Below are positions 24,678 to 34,177 of a stretch of 64,000 nt of DNA, one piece after another. The position numbers and the translations under genes were made by a program. Source of the stretch: JACMNW01 sp963708425 (GTDB lineage: Bacteria > Pseudomonadota > Alphaproteobacteria > Rhodobacterales > Rhodobacteraceae); NCBI GenBank assembly GCA_963708425.1, contig OY970206.1:2108001-2172000 (forward strand). Reading direction: 5' to 3'. A model generated the notes under the pieces. The model worked only from the letters and a program-made list of their open reading frames with translations. It was not told the DNA's origin and searched no databases. Every line of letters begins with the position of its first letter. The stretch's first letter is position 1.

Positions 24678-26633
24678 ATGATCCGATTTGCCTCCCTGCT
24701 CCGCCACGCCATCGCCCTCACTTGCCTTGGATTTCTGATGCTCTTGGCTGGCTTACCGGCGCGTGCTGACGAAGTGTCAGCCCTACGCGCGGCCCTCGAC
24801 CGTGCGTCGGTCGAAGATTGGGCTGGCGCGCAGGTCGCTGCGGAAGGGGCGCTTGCCCAGGACATTGTTGAATGGCTGCGCCTTCGGTCAGGGGATGGCA
24901 AGCTTGGCGAATACGAGGCATTTCTTGCGCGTCGCACCGATTGGCCCGGTTTGGCCTTGCTGCGCGAAAAGGGTGAAGAGGCCGTTGCGCGGTCTACCGA
25001 CCCCGACCGTGTGCTGGCTTACTTTCGCGATGCCAAGCCCAGAGTGCCAGTGGGGTCGTTGGCACTTGTGAAGGCCTATCTGGCCCTTGGTCGGGCCGCA
25101 GATGCCGAAACCGAAGCTATTCGCGCGTGGACAGAACTGGAATTTACCGCACCCGAAGAAGACGCTCTTATGGCCCTGATGCCTGACGCCCTTTCGGTGG
25201 CCCATGAAGTGCGCCTTGATCGGGTTTTGTGGGCGGATCGCGCCCCAGAAGCGCGCCGCATGTTGCCCCGCGTTGGCAATGATTGGCGCAAGCTGGCAGA
25301 GGCGCGATTGGCGCTGCGCGCGCAGACCAACGGGGCCAGCGGGCTGGTTGATGCGGTGCCAAAAGCGGTGGCCGGCGACGCTGGTCTGGCGTTTGAGCGG
25401 TTCTTGTGGCGGATGAAGAAAGACCGCACAGCCGACGCGACAGCTCTGATACTGGAGCGTAGCGAGACTGCCGCAAGTCTGGGCGACCCCACTGCATGGG
25501 CTGAACGACGGGCTAGCCTTGCCCGCGCCTTGATGCGGGCGGGGCAGCCGCGCGACGCCTACCGTATTGCAGCACGCAACCGGTTGGCCCAAGGACAAGA
25601 CTACGCCGATCTCGAATTTCTGGCAGGGTTTATCGCGCTGCGGAAGCTGGGTGATGCCGATACTGCGCTAAAGCATTTCGTCAATCTGAAAGCGGCGGTG
25701 GAAACGCCGATTTCGCTGTCACGCGCGATGTATTGGCAGGGCCGTGCATTGGAAGCAAAGGGCGATGCGGCGGCGGCCAAGACCGCTTATACAGATGCTG
25801 CACGAAATCAAACGGCGTATTACGGGCTGTTGGCTGCAGAACGGCTGGAACTGACACTGGATGCTGGACTGCTGTCTGACACCCGCCCATCAGATTGGCG
25901 CAATTCCAGCTTTGCTGGATCGTCAGTCTTTCAGGCAGCGCGTCTTTTGGTGCGGGCGGGGGATCGCGGCCTTGGAAAACGCTTTGTTCTGCACCTCGCA
26001 GAAGGATTGTCGCCGGGCGAGTTGGACCAACTCGCCGACTATGCACTGGAAGCCGACGAGCCGCATATCGCAGTGCTCGTTGCCAAGCACGCTGCCGAAC
26101 GCGGCATTATCCTGCCCCGCGCCTATTTCCCGGTGACGGATATGGTACCGGATGATCTGCCCGTCAGCCGCGCCCTTGCCCTGTCAATCGCGCGGCGCGA
26201 AAGTGAGTTTGATGCGGTCGTTATCAGCCCGGCTGGCGCGCGGGGTTTGATGCAGGTGATGCCGGGAACGGCCAAGCAAATCGCCCCCAAGGCAGGTCTG
26301 CCGTACAACCCGGGTCGGCTAACCTCTGATCCTGCTTATAACATTTCCTTGGGCTCGACCTATCTGCGCCAATTGGTTGATGAATTTGGACCGGCGATTG
26401 CTCTTGTCGCGTCAGGCTACAATGCCGGCCCCGGCAGGCCCCGGCGCTGGATTACTGAATTTGGCGATCCTAGACTTGATAGTGTCGATGTTGTGGATTG
26501 GGTTGAAACCATCCCCTTCACCGAAACCCGTACCTACGTGATGCGGGTGGTGGAAAGTGTGGTGATCTACCGCGCCAAGTTGAAAGGGGCCGTTGGCCCA
26601 GTGCGAGTTACAGCGGAGCTGACGGGGAATTGA
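24678..26633 (+). CDS. Soluble lytic murein transglycosylase (Slt70-like)
   Basis: A 651-residue periplasmic enzyme. A signal peptide (cleavage after ARA near residue 30) precedes a long alpha-helical TPR-like superhelix and a C-terminal SLT domain with catalytic Glu in ARRESEFDAVV, then SPAGARGLMQVMPGTA and ASGYNAGPGRP. It cleaves the MurNAc-GlcNAc bond with formation of 1,6-anhydroMurNAc, for wall turnover and insertion of envelope machines. It is divergent from dapA and converges on a broken transporter remnant. Confidence 0.93.
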   Translation: MIRFASLLRHAIALTCLGFLMLLAGLPARADEVSALRAALDRASVEDWAGAQVAAEGALAQDIVEWLRLRSGDGKLGEYEAFLARRTDWPGLALLREKGEEAVARSTDPDRVLAYFRDAKPRVPVGSLALVKAYLALGRAADAETEAIRAWTELEFTAPEEDALMALMPDALSVAHEVRLDRVLWADRAPEARRMLPRVGNDWRKLAEARLALRAQTNGASGLVDAVPKAVAGDAGLAFERFLWRMKKDRTADATALILERSETAASLGDPTAWAERRASLARALMRAGQPRDAYRIAARNRLAQGQDYADLEFLAGFIALRKLGDADTALKHFVNLKAAVETPISLSRAMYWQGRALEAKGDAAAAKTAYTDAARNQTAYYGLLAAERLELTLDAGLLSDTRPSDWRNSSFAGSSVFQAARLLVRAGDRGLGKRFVLHLAEGLSPGELDQLADYALEADEPHIAVLVAKHAAERGIILPRAYFPVTDMVPDDLPVSRALALSIARRESEFDAVVISPAGARGLMQVMPGTAKQIAPKAGLPYNPGRLTSDPAYNISLGSTYLRQLVDEFGPAIALVASGYNAGPGRPRRWITEFGDPRLDSVDVVDWVETIPFTETRTYVMRVVESVVIYRAKLKGAVGPVRVTAELTGN

Positions 26634-26639
26634 CGGCCA

Positions 26640-26833
26640 GTGCTCTGGCACCTGTCTGTGCCCGTACACGGCTGCCGTCGCGACGATTGCCGCAATGAAC
26701 CAATAGCGGATCATCACAACCAATCAGACGTTGTTTTGCCCGGTCAGATGCCGCGACAGGCCGTCTTGAATGGCGAAAACGACGGTCGTGGCGATCATCA
26801 ACCGATGCCAAAGCGGGTATACTGATCGGTCAT
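26640..26833 (-). pseudogene. Broken 5' remnant of a second EamA/DMT transporter
   Basis: Starting at an ATG that overlaps the stop of the intact transporter (ATGA), the sequence reads MTDQYTRFGIG then stops. Restoring one base gives GIWLMIATTVVFAIQDGLSR, then after a TGA codon VVMIRYWFIAA. The neighbouring intact gene reads GIWLMIAAVTVFAAQDGFSR and IMIRYWFFAG at the same positions. About 60 codons survive, with one frameshift and one nonsense codon, before the lytic transglycosylase end. It is a decayed tandem duplicate. Confidence 0.85.
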
Positions 26834-27714
26834 TGCGGCAAGCTTACCGCGACTTTACTGCGGGTTTGCAGTAGTGCGAACAGCCCCGCCGCGACAACGA
26901 TCGTCCCGCCGATGATTACTGGCATACGCAAAACCTCGCCGTAGACCGCGATTCCGATCAGGCTGACCAGCACGATCTGCAGGTAGGCGAAGGGCTGCAC
27001 CGAGCTTGCTTCGGCCACTTCGTAGCAGCGGATCAGCAGCCAGTTGCCCAGCAATGCAAGTAGCGCGTACAGCGTCATCCAGACCCAATCTTCGCCAGTC
27101 ATCGGTTCCCAATTCGGCAAGCCGATTGCAGTGACCAAGACGGCGCCAATGATGCCGGACCAGAACAAGGCCACAAACGCAGGTTCATCCCGCGTCGTCA
27201 GGCGGGTCAGCAGGCTGTAGACCGCGAACATCAAAGCGGCGGCGAAGGGCAGTAGTGAGGCGATGGAGAAGACGCCCGATCCCGGCTGCAAAATGATCAG
27301 CACGCCGGCAAGACCGGCCCCGATGGCAGCCCACCGTTGCCATGAAATACGCTCACCCAGTAGCGGCACCGCCAACCCCGCTACCAAAAGGGGGCAGACG
27401 GCAAAGATGGCATGGCTGTTGATCAGCCCGATCAGGGTATAGCCCTGCACAATGGCGCAAACCTCGGCGATCAGCAGGCTGGCGCGCAGAAGGTGCAGCC
27501 AGGGGTGTCGGGTGTGAATAACGGCGCGAAGCCCTTGCGGTTGGCGCAGGGCCAAGGCCACTACAAATCCCGCGAAGAACCAATAGCGGATCATGATCAC
27601 CATGAAGGTGTTGTAGGTTTCCGCCAGATGTCGCGAAAAGCCGTCCTGCGCCGCAAAGACAGTAACGGCGGCTATCATCAGCCAGATGCCGCGCTTGGCG
27701 TCTTTGTCGGTCAT
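26830..27714 (-). CDS. DMT-family (EamA) transporter
   Basis: A 294-residue inner membrane protein with ten predicted helices in two EamA repeats (for example WLMIAAVTVFAAQDGFSRHL and AAALMFAVYSLLTRLT; the second repeat ends near VIIGGTIVVAAGLFALL). Members export amino acids, amines or other small metabolites; the substrate is not readable here. It overlaps mnmD upstream and the remnant copy downstream by ATGA, so it was once part of a three-gene unit. Confidence 0.9.
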   Translation of the reverse strand: MTDKDAKRGIWLMIAAVTVFAAQDGFSRHLAETYNTFMVIMIRYWFFAGFVVALALRQPQGLRAVIHTRHPWLHLLRASLLIAEVCAIVQGYTLIGLINSHAIFAVCPLLVAGLAVPLLGERISWQRWAAIGAGLAGVLIILQPGSGVFSIASLLPFAAALMFAVYSLLTRLTTRDEPAFVALFWSGIIGAVLVTAIGLPNWEPMTGEDWVWMTLYALLALLGNWLLIRCYEVAEASSVQPFAYLQIVLVSLIGIAVYGEVLRMPVIIGGTIVVAAGLFALLQTRSKVAVSLPQ

Positions 27715-28391
27715 GCTTGAAGTGCCCCGGTAGACATGTGGCGTTTTGTGCCGTAGCCGACGCGACGTTCAACTGCAAAGCCCGCGGCGGCTAGTGCCCT
27801 GCGCACATGGCCTGCGGCAGTGAAAGTGGCGAACGTGCCGCCCGGTCTGGTATGGTCGGCGACGCTGTGCAGCAGATCGTCCGCCCATAGATCGGGGTTC
27901 TTGGCAGGTGAGAAGCCATCCAGATACCAGGCATCAGCAGCAGCATTCCATGCGGGTAGTGTCACGGTTGCGTCACCGATGATGATGGTTGCTTTTAGGT
28001 CGGGCAAGGCAATCTCGGTCTGTCCAGCCGCCCATTGTTCAAGGATCGGGCCAGCCAAACTCACCGCTTCGGGGAATGCTGCAAGAGCGCGAGCCATATC
28101 GGGGGCGGCCATCGGATATGCCTCAAACGAGGTGTATCGGAGTACGCCTGACCCGCCCGCCGCCCGCCAGGCGATCAGCGTGGCAAGCATGTTCAACCCC
28201 GTGCCAAACCCTAGTTCCGCCACATGAAAGCCGGGGGCAAAGCGGGCGGGCAGGTCATTGCCGGCCAAGAACACGTGTCGAGTTTCTGCCAAACCGCCAG
28301 CAAGCGAGAAATAGGGGTCATCAAACCGGGTCGACACCGGGATAACATCGTCTCGCCAGTTCAGTGTGGCGGTCTGGCGGGGGGAAGTCAT
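27711..28391 (-). CDS. mnmD: tRNA 5-methylaminomethyl-2-thiouridine methyltransferase (MnmD)
   Basis: A 226-residue stand-alone version of the N-terminal methyltransferase domain of E. coli MnmC. Motifs are VAELGFGTGLNMLAT for SAM and DAWYLDGFSPAKNPDLW for catalysis. It converts nm5s2U34 to mnm5s2U34 in tRNAs for Lys, Glu and Gln. It is separated from, and divergent to, an FAD oxidoreductase that may supply the other MnmC half. The stop overlaps the DMT transporter start by ATGA. Confidence 0.9.
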   Translation of the reverse strand: MTSPRQTATLNWRDDVIPVSTRFDDPYFSLAGGLAETRHVFLAGNDLPARFAPGFHVAELGFGTGLNMLATLIAWRAAGGSGVLRYTSFEAYPMAAPDMARALAAFPEAVSLAGPILEQWAAGQTEIALPDLKATIIIGDATVTLPAWNAAADAWYLDGFSPAKNPDLWADDLLHSVADHTRPGGTFATFTAAGHVRRALAAAGFAVERRVGYGTKRHMSTGALQA

Positions 28392-28463
28392 ATGCCGTAA
28401 ACCCTTGATCGCGGGCAGGGATCACCACGACGGTCGATCGGACAATGGGCAAGGACGCGACGA

Positions 28464-29510
28464 ATGGCAAGACCGGATCTGACCGTTATGGGCGCTGGGA
28501 TCTTTGGCTTGTCCATCGCCTGGGCGGCAACCCTTCGTGGCGCGAAAGTACGGGTGATTGAGGCGGGCGGCGTAGGAGCAGGGTCCAGTGGCGGCCCGGT
28601 CGGGGCGCTATCGCCGCATGTGCCAGAGGCCTGGAATGCGAAAAAGGCGTTTCAGCTTGATAGCCTGTTGATGGCTCGAGATTGGTGGAATGCAGTATCC
28701 GGAACCTCCGGCCTGCCGAATGGCTATGGCCGTACCGGGCGGCTGCAACCGTTGGCCGACGAGCGCGCGATAGACATCGCGCAGGCCCGTCAACGCGAGG
28801 CGCAGGTGCTGTGGCGAGGCTTGGCTGCCTGGCAAGTTGTGCAAGCCAGCGGTGCCGCGTGGCAGCCGCACAGTCCGACAAGTTGGCTGGTGCATGATAC
28901 CTTAAGTGCAAGGGTGAACCCCACGCAGGCTTTGGCGGCTTTGGCGGCGGCGATCATCGCGCGAGGAGGCGAGATTATCATCGGTAACGCTGCCCCGAAG
29001 GGCCCGATTGTCTGGGCGACGGGCACCGATGGCTTGGCCGATCTGTCCGCTGATCTGGCGCAGCCCGTAGGCAACGGCGTCAAAGGTCAGGCGCTGCTTT
29101 TGCGCCATGATGCCGGTGATTTGCCGCAACTGTTTGTTGATGGCCTGCACATCGTGCCCCATGCCGATGGGACGGTGGCTGTTGGGTCCACCTCGGAAAA
29201 CCAGTGGCAAGACCCCAACTCCACAGATGGTCGGCTTGATGCCTTACACCGAAAAGCCATTGCCGCTTGCCCGGCTCTTGCCGACGCCCCGGTCATATCG
29301 CGCTGGGCTGGGCTACGCCCACGTGCGAAGTCACGCGCGCCGATGCTGGGGATATGGCCGGGGCGGGAGAAGCATTTCATTGCCAACGGTGGTTTCAAGA
29401 TCGGCTTCGGCATGGCCCCGAAAGTGGCCGAGGTGATGATTGATTTGGTGCTTGAGGGCCGCGATACCATACCACGCGAGTTTCGGGTTGCGGCTAGCCT
29501 GACCCGCTAG
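28464..29510 (+). CDS. FAD-dependent oxidoreductase (DadA/glycine oxidase family; possible MnmC oxidase half)
   Basis: A 348-residue flavoprotein with the FAD motif VMGAGIFGLSIAWAATLRGA and the DAO-fold C-terminus (ISRWAGLRPRAKSRAPMLG; FIANGGFKIGFGMAP). The family oxidises C-N bonds in amino acids, and the C-terminal domain of MnmC, which removes a carboxymethyl group from tRNA cmnm5U34, has this fold. The divergent mnmD 72 bases away makes that role plausible, but a free amino acid oxidase is equally possible. Confidence 0.85.
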   Translation: MARPDLTVMGAGIFGLSIAWAATLRGAKVRVIEAGGVGAGSSGGPVGALSPHVPEAWNAKKAFQLDSLLMARDWWNAVSGTSGLPNGYGRTGRLQPLADERAIDIAQARQREAQVLWRGLAAWQVVQASGAAWQPHSPTSWLVHDTLSARVNPTQALAALAAAIIARGGEIIIGNAAPKGPIVWATGTDGLADLSADLAQPVGNGVKGQALLLRHDAGDLPQLFVDGLHIVPHADGTVAVGSTSENQWQDPNSTDGRLDALHRKAIAACPALADAPVISRWAGLRPRAKSRAPMLGIWPGREKHFIANGGFKIGFGMAPKVAEVMIDLVLEGRDTIPREFRVAASLTR

Positions 29511-29511
29511 G

Positions 29512-30054
29512 CTATCGCATTGCTTCGGCACGAAGGGACTGCATCAGTTCGGTCAGCACCTTGACCGTAACAGGATCAAGCAAGCGCCCGTTCGTATCAA
29601 ATGCCTTCCGCGACGAAGCAACCATAACCTCTTGCCCTGCCAACAGTCTTGGTCGAAACGCCACCATGCAAAGCCGCAATGCAAACTGCGCCCTGTCGCC
29701 GCCACCGCGACCATCCGCCGCCGATACAATCGCCACCGGCCGATCACGCCAAGCGGACCCCGGCACACGGCTAACCCAGTCCAACGCGTTCTTCAGCACG
29801 CCGGACAGGGATTTGTTGTATTCCGGGGTCGAGATAACCACTGCATCGGCGTTCCGAATTTGATCGGCAAGCCGCTGAACCTCGGGTGGAATGCCGGACG
29901 CATCTTCCAGATCATTGTCATAAAGCGGCAGTCGCAGATTGGCATCTACCACGTTTGCCGGACCAAAGGCACACGAAGCCTCTGCCAGCAGCAGCCGATT
30001 GGTCGATCCGGCGCGCAAAGCGCCGCAGATGGTCAGCAGGGTCAGGTCAGTCAT
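29512..30054 (-). CDS. NADPH-dependent FMN reductase family protein
   Basis: A 180-residue flavodoxin-fold protein. Signatures are the phosphate-binding loop ICGALRAGSTNRLLL and the flavin loop STPEYNKSLSGVLKNALDW. Relatives reduce FMN, quinones, chromate or azo dyes using NAD(P)H. It converges on the FAD oxidoreductase one base away and its start overlaps the stop of the upstream GNAT gene (ATGA). The physiological acceptor is unknown. Confidence 0.9.
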   Translation of the reverse strand: MTDLTLLTICGALRAGSTNRLLLAEASCAFGPANVVDANLRLPLYDNDLEDASGIPPEVQRLADQIRNADAVVISTPEYNKSLSGVLKNALDWVSRVPGSAWRDRPVAIVSAADGRGGGDRAQFALRLCMVAFRPRLLAGQEVMVASSRKAFDTNGRLLDPVTVKVLTELMQSLRAEAMR

Positions 30055-30542
30055 GATCGTCCTTTGGGTCGGGCGGTTTGTTGTAGAGTTTTGGTGAAGA
30101 CAAGCGTGGTCGGACGATAAAAGCCAGCATGGGTACTGCTGGCGGTTTGCACAAAGCCCAAGGAATTGAATGTGGCGTGGTTTTCCACAAGTTCAATGCG
30201 GGTCGACAGTTCTAATGCTGGCAAGCCAAGCTGCCGGGCGCGGTCTTCTGCCATGGCAATCAGCGCACGACCATAGCCCTTGCGGTGGTGCGCCGGGTCC
30301 ACCGCCAGTTTTCCCAGATACAGCGCATGGGGCAGGGGCGTTAGAAACACGCAGGCAACGGCGGGTGTGCCAATCGCCCAAACCTCACCTTCAATGGCCT
30401 GTTTGGCAATATCGAGCGCGGTCAAACGATGCAGCGATGACGGCGGGTCAATGCGCCCCTCCATCCCGGCAAAGGCACGCGCGATCAGATCGCGCAGGGC
30501 CGGCCAGTCATAGGGATCAACCGCGCGAAACGGGGTGGTCAT
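30051..30542 (-). CDS. GNAT-family N-acetyltransferase
   Basis: A 163-residue GNAT with the acetyl-CoA loop LAVDPAHHRKGYGRALIA and a C-terminal VENHATFNSLGFVQT. The start has AAAGGAG six bases upstream, one of the clearest ribosome sites in the window. It is the first gene of a two-gene unit with the FMN reductase and is divergent from smc. The substrate is not known. Confidence 0.88.
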   Translation of the reverse strand: MTTPFRAVDPYDWPALRDLIARAFAGMEGRIDPPSSLHRLTALDIAKQAIEGEVWAIGTPAVACVFLTPLPHALYLGKLAVDPAHHRKGYGRALIAMAEDRARQLGLPALELSTRIELVENHATFNSLGFVQTASSTHAGFYRPTTLVFTKTLQQTARPKGRS

Positions 30543-30615
30543 GGCAACTCCTTTCCGGCATTTGGCTTTTCGCCGCCCAACACGTCAAGACAGGCAATAT
30601 ATTGGGGATAACCCG

Positions 30616-30634
30616 CCGATATGCTCTATATCGG
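30616..30634. promoter_or_regulatory. Inverted repeat in the GNAT/smc divergent region
   Basis: CCGATAT, GCTCT, ATATCGG forms a perfect 7-bp inverted repeat midway between the divergent GNAT and smc genes. It could be a protein-binding site or a 5' hairpin of the smc transcript. Confidence 0.35.
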
Positions 30635-30707
30635 GTGGCGTAACGGTTGACAGCCCGCCACCTTCGCCAGACGATAGGCGACTGTCGGAATCACCTTGGG
30701 TACTCGG

Positions 30708-33700
30708 TTGCGCTTTTCTCGCCTTCGCCTTAACGGCTTCAAAAGCTTTGTCGACCCGACGGATCTGGTGATCCATCAGGGTCTTACCGGCGTGGTTGGG
30801 CCAAATGGCTGTGGCAAATCGAACCTGCTTGAGGCGTTGCGTTGGGTGATGGGCGAAAACCGCCCTACCGCGATGCGCGGCGGCGAGATGGAAGATGTGA
30901 TCTTTGCTGGTGCCGCCACGCGCCCCGCCCGCAACTTTGCCGAAGTGGCGCTGGTGATCGACAATGCCGAACGATTGGCACCATCGGGGTTCAACGAGGC
31001 GGATCAGATCGAAATCGTCCGCCGCATCACGCGGGATGCCGGGTCGGCCTACAAGGCCAATACCAAAGACGTGCGCGCCCGCGATATCCAGATGCTGTTT
31101 GCCGATGCCTCCACCGGGTCGCATTCGCCCGCCTTGGTGCGGCAGGGGCAGATTTCGGAACTGATCAACGCTAAGCCAAAAAGCCGACGGCGCATTCTGG
31201 AGGAAGCCGCTGGCATATCGGGTCTCTATCAGCGTCGGCACGAGGCTGAGCTGCGCCTTACTGCCACGGAAACCAATCTGGCGCGGCTTGATGACGTGCT
31301 GGAGGCGCTTGCCACACAGCTGGCGACCCTAGCGCGCCAAGCCCGCCAGGCCGCCCGGTACCGCGAAATAGGCGAGGAATTGCGCCGTACCGAGGGCATG
31401 CTGCTGTACCGTCGTTGGCGCGAAGCAGATGCGGCCCGGCTGGAGGCCGATGCCAATTTGCGTGACAGGGTTGTTGCCGCAGCCAAGGCCGAACAGGCCG
31501 CGAGGGTGGCCACCGGACAGCGCGCTGCCGCCGACGAAGCGCTGCCCGCAAAGCGCGAGGAAGAAGCAATTGCAGCGGCGGTTCTGCAGCGTCTGTCTGT
31601 GCAGCGCGATACGCTGGCTGATCAAGAAGCCCGCGCGCAAGCCTTGATCGAAACTCTGCGCGCGCGGTCCGATCAACTGGGCCATGATATAGAACGCGAG
31701 GCTGGCCTTAATCGTGATGCGGTTGAAACCATCACGCGGCTGGAGTGGGAACTTGATCAAGTTGCCCGCGCCCAGGAAGGCCATGAAGATCGGCTAGCTG
31801 ACGCGGTAGAGGCGGCGCGCCTTGCGGCAACCGCCCTGACAGACCTTGAAACTGTGCAGTCGCAAGCCACCGAAGATGCGGCGCGGCTTGCAGCGCGTCA
31901 CCAATCCGCACAACGGTTGCTATTGGATACCCGAACCACGGTTGAGCGGACCGAAGCCGAAGCCGCCAGTGCAAACGCCGCTGTTGGCGCTGCGGAGGCT
32001 GCCCTTGCCACTGCTGCTACCGCATTCGAGATGGCCGAAGAAGCTACTTATGCCGCCGCTGCATTGGCCGAAGCCGCGGATGAGGCTTTGGCCAGCACCG
32101 AAGTCGCCCGCGCCGATGTTCAGGGACGTGAAGCCGAGGCGCGTGCGGCAAGGTCCAGTGCGGAAGGCGAGGCGAACGCGCTGCGTGCCGAAGTCGCCGC
32201 CTTGGCGCGTTTGGTGGAGCGTGAAGCCCTTGCCGGATCGCAGATCATGGATCTGTTGCAGGTGACACCGGGTTATGAAGCGGCCTTGGGTGCCGCCTTG
32301 GCCGACGATTTGCGCGCACCTGAAGTGACCAAGGATCGCCGGTCTGGCTGGGCCCTTTTAGCCGACTACGCATCGCCGCAGCCCCTTCCCGACGGTGCGC
32401 AGCCATTGTCAGTATGGGTCAAGGCGCCTGCCGTTCTTGCCCGTCGCCTTGGCCAAACCGGCCTTGTGTCGCGCGCTGACGGCCAGCGTTTGCAAGCCGA
32501 CCTGTCGCCGGGGCAGCGGTTGGTCAGCCTCGAAGGCGACCTTTGGCGGTGGGATGGGCTGCGCGCCGCCGCCGAAGACGCGCCGTCCGCTGCTGCGCTG
32601 CGACTGCAACAGCTGAACCGCTTGGTCCAGCTAAAGCGTGATCTGGAAGAAGTGGCGGCCCGAGCCGAAGGCGCGCGCCAGGCCCATGACGCATTGCATC
32701 AGCGCCTTGCCGATCTGGCCCGCGCCGATCAGCTTGCCCGTGATGCCCGTCGTGCCGCCGACGCACGGGTGACCGAAGCCAGCCGAACCGCTGCACGGGC
32801 CGAGGCCGACAGATCCATCGCTGGTGGCAAACTAGAGGCTGCTCGCCTTGCCGTAAGTCGGTTCGAAGACGAAGCGATGGCCGCCCGCAGCCGCCTGCGC
32901 GAGGCCGAAAGTGCGACGCTTGGCCTGCCCGATCTTGAGGCTGCCCGCGCCGCTGGCGAGGCTGCAAAGTTCGCGGTCGAGGCGGCCCGCATTACCATGC
33001 TGACTCGCCGTTCAGCCCACGATGAATTGCGCCGCGAAGGCGAGGCGCGCACCAAACGCCGACAAGATGCTACCAAGGAGCTGTCAGGATGGCGGCACCG
33101 GCTTGAAACGGCAGAACGGCGGTCCACCGAACTTGCCGATCGCAAAGCGGCGACTGAGGATGAACTGGCCGAAGCGCTCGCCGCCCCAGAAGACATTGCC
33201 GCCATGCGCGAAGACCTGAACGACGCGATGGAAACCGCCGAGGCACGCCGCCGCACCGCCGCCGATGCATTGGCCACCGCAGAAGCCGCTGCGCGCGACG
33301 CACATCTTTCCGAACGCGACGCCGAGCGCGCTGCAGGCGAAGCCCGCGAAGACCGCGCCCGTGCCGAAGCCCGCGCCGAGGCTGCACAGGAAGCGGTTGT
33401 TCTGACCGAGGCGCGGATCGCCGAGGAAACCGAAGCAACGCCAACTGACTTGCTGGAAAGCTTGGCTTCTGACCCCGAGACCATGCCTGATGCTGAAACC
33501 TTGGAAACCGATGTAAACCGCCTGAAACGGCAGCGCGAGGCGTTGGGTGCCGTGAACCTGCGCGCCGAAGAAGATGCGAAATCGGTGCAGGAAGAACATG
33601 ACACTTTGCTGCAGGAAAAGACCGACCTTGAAGAGGCGGTGAAAAAGCTTCGCTCGGGCATTTCGGCCCTAAACCGCGAAGGCCGCGAACGGCTGCTGAC

Positions 33701-34163
33701 CGCGTTTGAACAGGTGAACGCAAATTTCGCCACGCTGTTTACCCATCTCTTCGGCGGCGGCGAAGCGCGTCTTGTGCTGGTGGAAAGCGACGATCCGCTG
33801 GAGGCCGGGCTAGAGATCATGTGCCAACCGCCGGGCAAAAAACTGGCAACGCTGTCGCTGCTATCGGGAGGCGAACAAACTCTGACCGCGCTTGCCCTGA
33901 TCTTCGGTGTGTTCCTGGCAAACCCCGCACCGATCTGTGTGCTGGACGAGGTTGATGCACCGCTTGATGACGCCAACGTAACAAGGTTCTGCGACCTGCT
34001 GGATGAAATGACCCGCCGCACCGATACGCGTTTCCTTATCATCACTCACCACGCCGTCACGATGGCTCGGATGGACCGGCTGTTCGGTGTGACCATGGCT
34101 GAGCAGGGGGTTAGTCAGCTGGTATCGGTAGATCTGAAGAAGGCTGAGGCATTGGTGGCTTGA
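30708..34163 (+). CDS. smc: Chromosome segregation protein SMC
   Basis: A protein of about 1151 residues. The N-terminal head has Walker A GPNGCGKSNLLEALRW; long coiled coils flank a hinge at about residues 500-640; the C-terminal head has the signature LSGGEQTLTALALIF and Walker B CVLDEVDAPLDDAN. SMC dimers with ScpA/ScpB organise and segregate the chromosome. No ATG starts the frame: TTG at 30708 gives the family N-terminus (RFSRLRLNGFKSF), and a TTG at 30696 is an alternative. The coiled coils are unusually rich in Ala and Glu, with many repeated AEA/ARAEA words. Confidence 0.95.
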   Translation: MRFSRLRLNGFKSFVDPTDLVIHQGLTGVVGPNGCGKSNLLEALRWVMGENRPTAMRGGEMEDVIFAGAATRPARNFAEVALVIDNAERLAPSGFNEADQIEIVRRITRDAGSAYKANTKDVRARDIQMLFADASTGSHSPALVRQGQISELINAKPKSRRRILEEAAGISGLYQRRHEAELRLTATETNLARLDDVLEALATQLATLARQARQAARYREIGEELRRTEGMLLYRRWREADAARLEADANLRDRVVAAAKAEQAARVATGQRAAADEALPAKREEEAIAAAVLQRLSVQRDTLADQEARAQALIETLRARSDQLGHDIEREAGLNRDAVETITRLEWELDQVARAQEGHEDRLADAVEAARLAATALTDLETVQSQATEDAARLAARHQSAQRLLLDTRTTVERTEAEAASANAAVGAAEAALATAATAFEMAEEATYAAAALAEAADEALASTEVARADVQGREAEARAARSSAEGEANALRAEVAALARLVEREALAGSQIMDLLQVTPGYEAALGAALADDLRAPEVTKDRRSGWALLADYASPQPLPDGAQPLSVWVKAPAVLARRLGQTGLVSRADGQRLQADLSPGQRLVSLEGDLWRWDGLRAAAEDAPSAAALRLQQLNRLVQLKRDLEEVAARAEGARQAHDALHQRLADLARADQLARDARRAADARVTEASRTAARAEADRSIAGGKLEAARLAVSRFEDEAMAARSRLREAESATLGLPDLEAARAAGEAAKFAVEAARITMLTRRSAHDELRREGEARTKRRQDATKELSGWRHRLETAERRSTELADRKAATEDELAEALAAPEDIAAMREDLNDAMETAEARRRTAADALATAEAAARDAHLSERDAERAAGEAREDRARAEARAEAAQEAVVLTEARIAEETEATPTDLLESLASDPETMPDAETLETDVNRLKRQREALGAVNLRAEEDAKSVQEEHDTLLQEKTDLEEAVKKLRSGISALNREGRERLLTAFEQVNANFATLFTHLFGGGEARLVLVESDDPLEAGLEIMCQPPGKKLATLSLLSGGEQTLTALALIFGVFLANPAPICVLDEVDAPLDDANVTRFCDLLDEMTRRTDTRFLIITHHAVTMARMDRLFGVTMAEQGVSQLVSVDLKKAEALVA

Positions 34164-34177
34164 GTAGTGCGTTCGCT

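Noticed and set aside
30585..31241. Long minus-strand frame opposite the smc start
   Set aside because: It is antisense to the ATPase head of smc, whose Walker A motif is unmistakable; no protein features of its own.
32729..34045. 438-codon minus-strand frame opposite smc
   Set aside because: Very Ser/Arg/Ala-rich translation, as expected from the complement of a high-GC Ala/Glu coiled-coil gene.
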